Source of the DNA: an uncultured Lachnospiraceae bacterium
Lineage (GTDB): Bacteria; Bacillota; Clostridia; Lachnospirales; Lachnospiraceae
Assembly (NCBI GenBank): GCA_902783735.1
Contig: CACZSE010000064.1
Location: 1 to 6,192, forward strand
Length of the DNA stretch: 6,192 nt
Direction of reading: 5' to 3'
Under the pieces are notes generated by a model that searched no databases, was not told where the DNA came from, and worked only from the letters and a program-made list of their open reading frames with translations. Positions 4,670-6,192 of this stretch are shown piece by piece (positions within the stretch are counted from its first letter, which is position 1; the number at the start of each line of letters is the position of its first letter). The position numbers and the translations under genes were made by a program.

Positions 4670-6192
4670 ATGAAGAAAAGATTGATGGTCTTGCTTCTTG
4701 CCGCGGTAACCGCAATGTCAATGATGAGCGGCTGTGGCAGTGAGGTGACAGATACGGTTGAAGATACCGTAAATGAGGCAGTTGAAGAAACGCAGGAAGT
4801 TGTTGAGACAGTAGAAGATGCTGCAGAAGAAGAGACGGTAGAACTAAGCGACGAAGAAAAGGCAGCTGCTGTAGCCGAGCTTATAGACGCTATTTATGTT
4901 CAGGAAAGAACCGATGAGACCGATGCTCTTTGTGAACAGGCAAAGAAAGCATGGGATGAGCTCACCGATGCTCAAAAGGAACTTGTTGAAGGTGAAAACG
5001 CCGATCCCGATTATTTCGGAAGAGATACCGGAGATGCTTCAAAAGATGATCCGTTAAACAGCGATAACATCGGAGAAAACGAGATACTTGTCGTAAGCTT
5101 CGGTACATCATTTAATGACAGCCGTGTTCAGGATATAGGAAGCGTTGAAAAGGCTATTCAGGCTGCAAATCCCGATTGGGCTGTAAGAAGAGCATTTACC
5201 GCACAGATCATAATCAACCACGTTCAGGCAAGAGATGCTGAAAAGATCGACAACATGGATCAGGCTCTTGAAAGAGCGGTAAGTAACGGTGTAAAGAATC
5301 TCATTGTTCAGCCGACGCATCTTATGCACGGCGCTGAATATGATGAGCTTATGCAGGCACTTGAGAATTATGCCGATAAATTTGAGAGCATTGCGGTTGC
5401 AGAGCCTCTCTTAGGCGAAGTCGGAGAAGATGCAACTGTTATAAACGCCGATAAGAAAGCAGTTGCCGAAGCAGTATGTGCTGCGGCTGTAAAGGAAGCA
5501 GGCTATGATTCGATCGATGCAGCGGGCAAGGACGGAGCGGCTTTCGTGTTCATGGGTCACGGAACAGCTCATACAGCAAAAGTAAGCTACAGCCAGATGG
5601 CTACTCAGATGCAGAAGTTGGGATATAAAAATGTATTTGTAGGCACTGTTGAAGGAGAACCCGAAGAGACTGCTTGTGAAAACATCATTGAGGCTGTTAA
5701 GACAGCAGGTTATAAGAAAGTTATCTTACGTCCGCTCATGGTAGTTGCAGGTGATCATGCAAACAATGATATGGCAGGTGATGAGGAGGATTCTTGGAAG
5801 AGCATGTTTACTGCTGATGGTTCATTTGAGAGCATCGAATGCCAGATCGCAGGTCTCGGAAGGATAGAAGAAGTTCAAAAGCTCTATGTTGAGCACACAG
5901 CAGAGGCTGTAAAAAATGTCGGAACCGTAACAAAAAAGACTGACGCCGCAATACCGGCAGATGGTACTTACAGTGCTGAATTTAAAACCGACAGCTCAAT
6001 GTTTAAGGTAAACGAGGCAATGGACGGAAAGGGTGAACTTACCGTTAAGAACGGTGAGATGACATTGCATGTAAGTCTGGGTTCAAAAAATATCGTTAAT
6101 CTGTTTCCCGGTCTTGCAGCCGATGCACAGAAAGACGGAGCTGTTTTACTGGAGCCTACTACAGATGTGGTAAAATATAAAGATGGAACAAC
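4670..6192 (+). CDS. cbiK: Lipoprotein of the CbiK sirohydrochlorin cobaltochelatase family, 3' end outside window
   Basis: The frame is open from ATG 4670 to the window end (507 complete codons, no stop). Residues 1-21 are a signal peptide (K-K-R, a hydrophobic stretch, then M-S-G) with C22 as the lipidation site, so the protein should be anchored outside the membrane. Residues 25-60 are an acidic E/V/T-rich tether. About 62-105 is helical and resembles the LIDAI...AYDALTDAQKALV module seen in many Firmicutes surface proteins. The chelatase domain spans about 138-415: L-V-V-S-F-G-T-S at 140-147, H-G-A-E223-Y, M-G-H297-G-T-A-H301, and V-A-G-D-H363-A-N-N-D-M-A-G-D. E223, H297 and H363 match the metal ligands of Salmonella CbiK, so the active site looks intact. 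From about 428 an extra beta-rich domain starts (D-G-T-Y, then T-D-S-S-M-F-K-V-N), unassigned. CbiK inserts Co(II) into sirohydrochlorin in the cytoplasm; an exported form resembles periplasmic CbiK of Desulfovibrio. Riboswitch control supports a cobalt or corrinoid/tetrapyrrole role. Family sure, substrate not. Confidence 0.9.
   Translation, partial: MKKRLMVLLLAAVTAMSMMSGCGSEVTDTVEDTVNEAVEETQEVVETVEDAAEEETVELSDEEKAAAVAELIDAIYVQERTDETDALCEQAKKAWDELTDAQKELVEGENADPDYFGRDTGDASKDDPLNSDNIGENEILVVSFGTSFNDSRVQDIGSVEKAIQAANPDWAVRRAFTAQIIINHVQARDAEKIDNMDQALERAVSNGVKNLIVQPTHLMHGAEYDELMQALENYADKFESIAVAEPLLGEVGEDATVINADKKAVAEAVCAAAVKEAGYDSIDAAGKDGAAFVFMGHGTAHTAKVSYSQMATQMQKLGYKNVFVGTVEGEPEETACENIIEAVKTAGYKKVILRPLMVVAGDHANNDMAGDEEDSWKSMFTADGSFESIECQIAGLGRIEEVQKLYVEHTAEAVKNVGTVTKKTDAAIPADGTYSAEFKTDSSMFKVNEAMDGKGELTVKNGEMTLHVSLGSKNIVNLFPGLAADAQKDGAVLLEPTTDVVKYKDGT

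Noticed and set aside
6038..6058. Inverted repeat ACCGTT-AAG-AACGGT in the end of cbiK
   Set aside because: It lies within a continuous coding frame with no U tract; probably a coincidence of codon choice.
1..6192. CRISPR array, insertion sequence, tRNA or prophage signals
   Set aside because: I saw no regularly spaced repeats, no transposase-like frame, no terminal inverted repeats and no cloverleaf-like sequence anywhere in the window.

Overview
The window looks like chromosomal DNA from an anaerobic Firmicute of the Clostridia, most likely Lachnospiraceae. This is inferred from strong AGGAGG-type ribosome binding sites, moderate GC, an O2/NO-defence flavoprotein-rubredoxin fusion, a Gram-positive lipoprotein signal and a cobalamin riboswitch. 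All supported genes are on the plus strand. I saw no insertion sequence, tRNA, rRNA, CRISPR array or phage gene.

Region 1 (1-221) is a leader without a convincing gene. It holds a possible terminator hairpin for an upstream gene, two candidate -10 elements and a small perfect palindrome lying between a candidate -35 and -10. Region 2 (222-1614) is a tight three-gene cluster with gaps of 27 and 40 bases. It encodes a free-standing copy of the C-terminal domain of FakA/YloV-type fatty acid kinases, a flavin reductase-rubredoxin fusion of the high-molecular-weight rubredoxin (Hrb) type, and a short peptide-deformylase-like protein that keeps its metal ligands but lacks the motif-1 glutamine.

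Region 3 (1615-4248) begins with a hairpin spacer and then carries a complete Cu(I)-exporting P1B-type ATPase. Its 857-codon frame ends in a CopZ-like metal-binding domain. Just upstream of that domain, inside the coding frame, is an excellent Shine-Dalgarno sequence with an in-frame ATG seven bases after it. One gene may therefore yield both a two-HMA-domain pump and a free 69-residue copper chaperone. This is the most interesting observation in the window.

Region 4 (4241-6192) begins with a good sigma-A-type promoter whose -35 overlaps the end of copA. It is followed by a full cobalamin riboswitch, an intrinsic terminator, and a lipoprotein of the CbiK cobaltochelatase family that runs off the window end. 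The lipoprotein has an acidic tether, a helical segment, the chelatase domain with its metal ligands conserved, and an additional C-terminal domain. An exported chelatase under B12 control suggests extracytoplasmic handling of cobalt or a tetrapyrrole. Common themes are metal handling (copper, cobalt) and O2/NO defence, but a functional link between the regions is only inferred.
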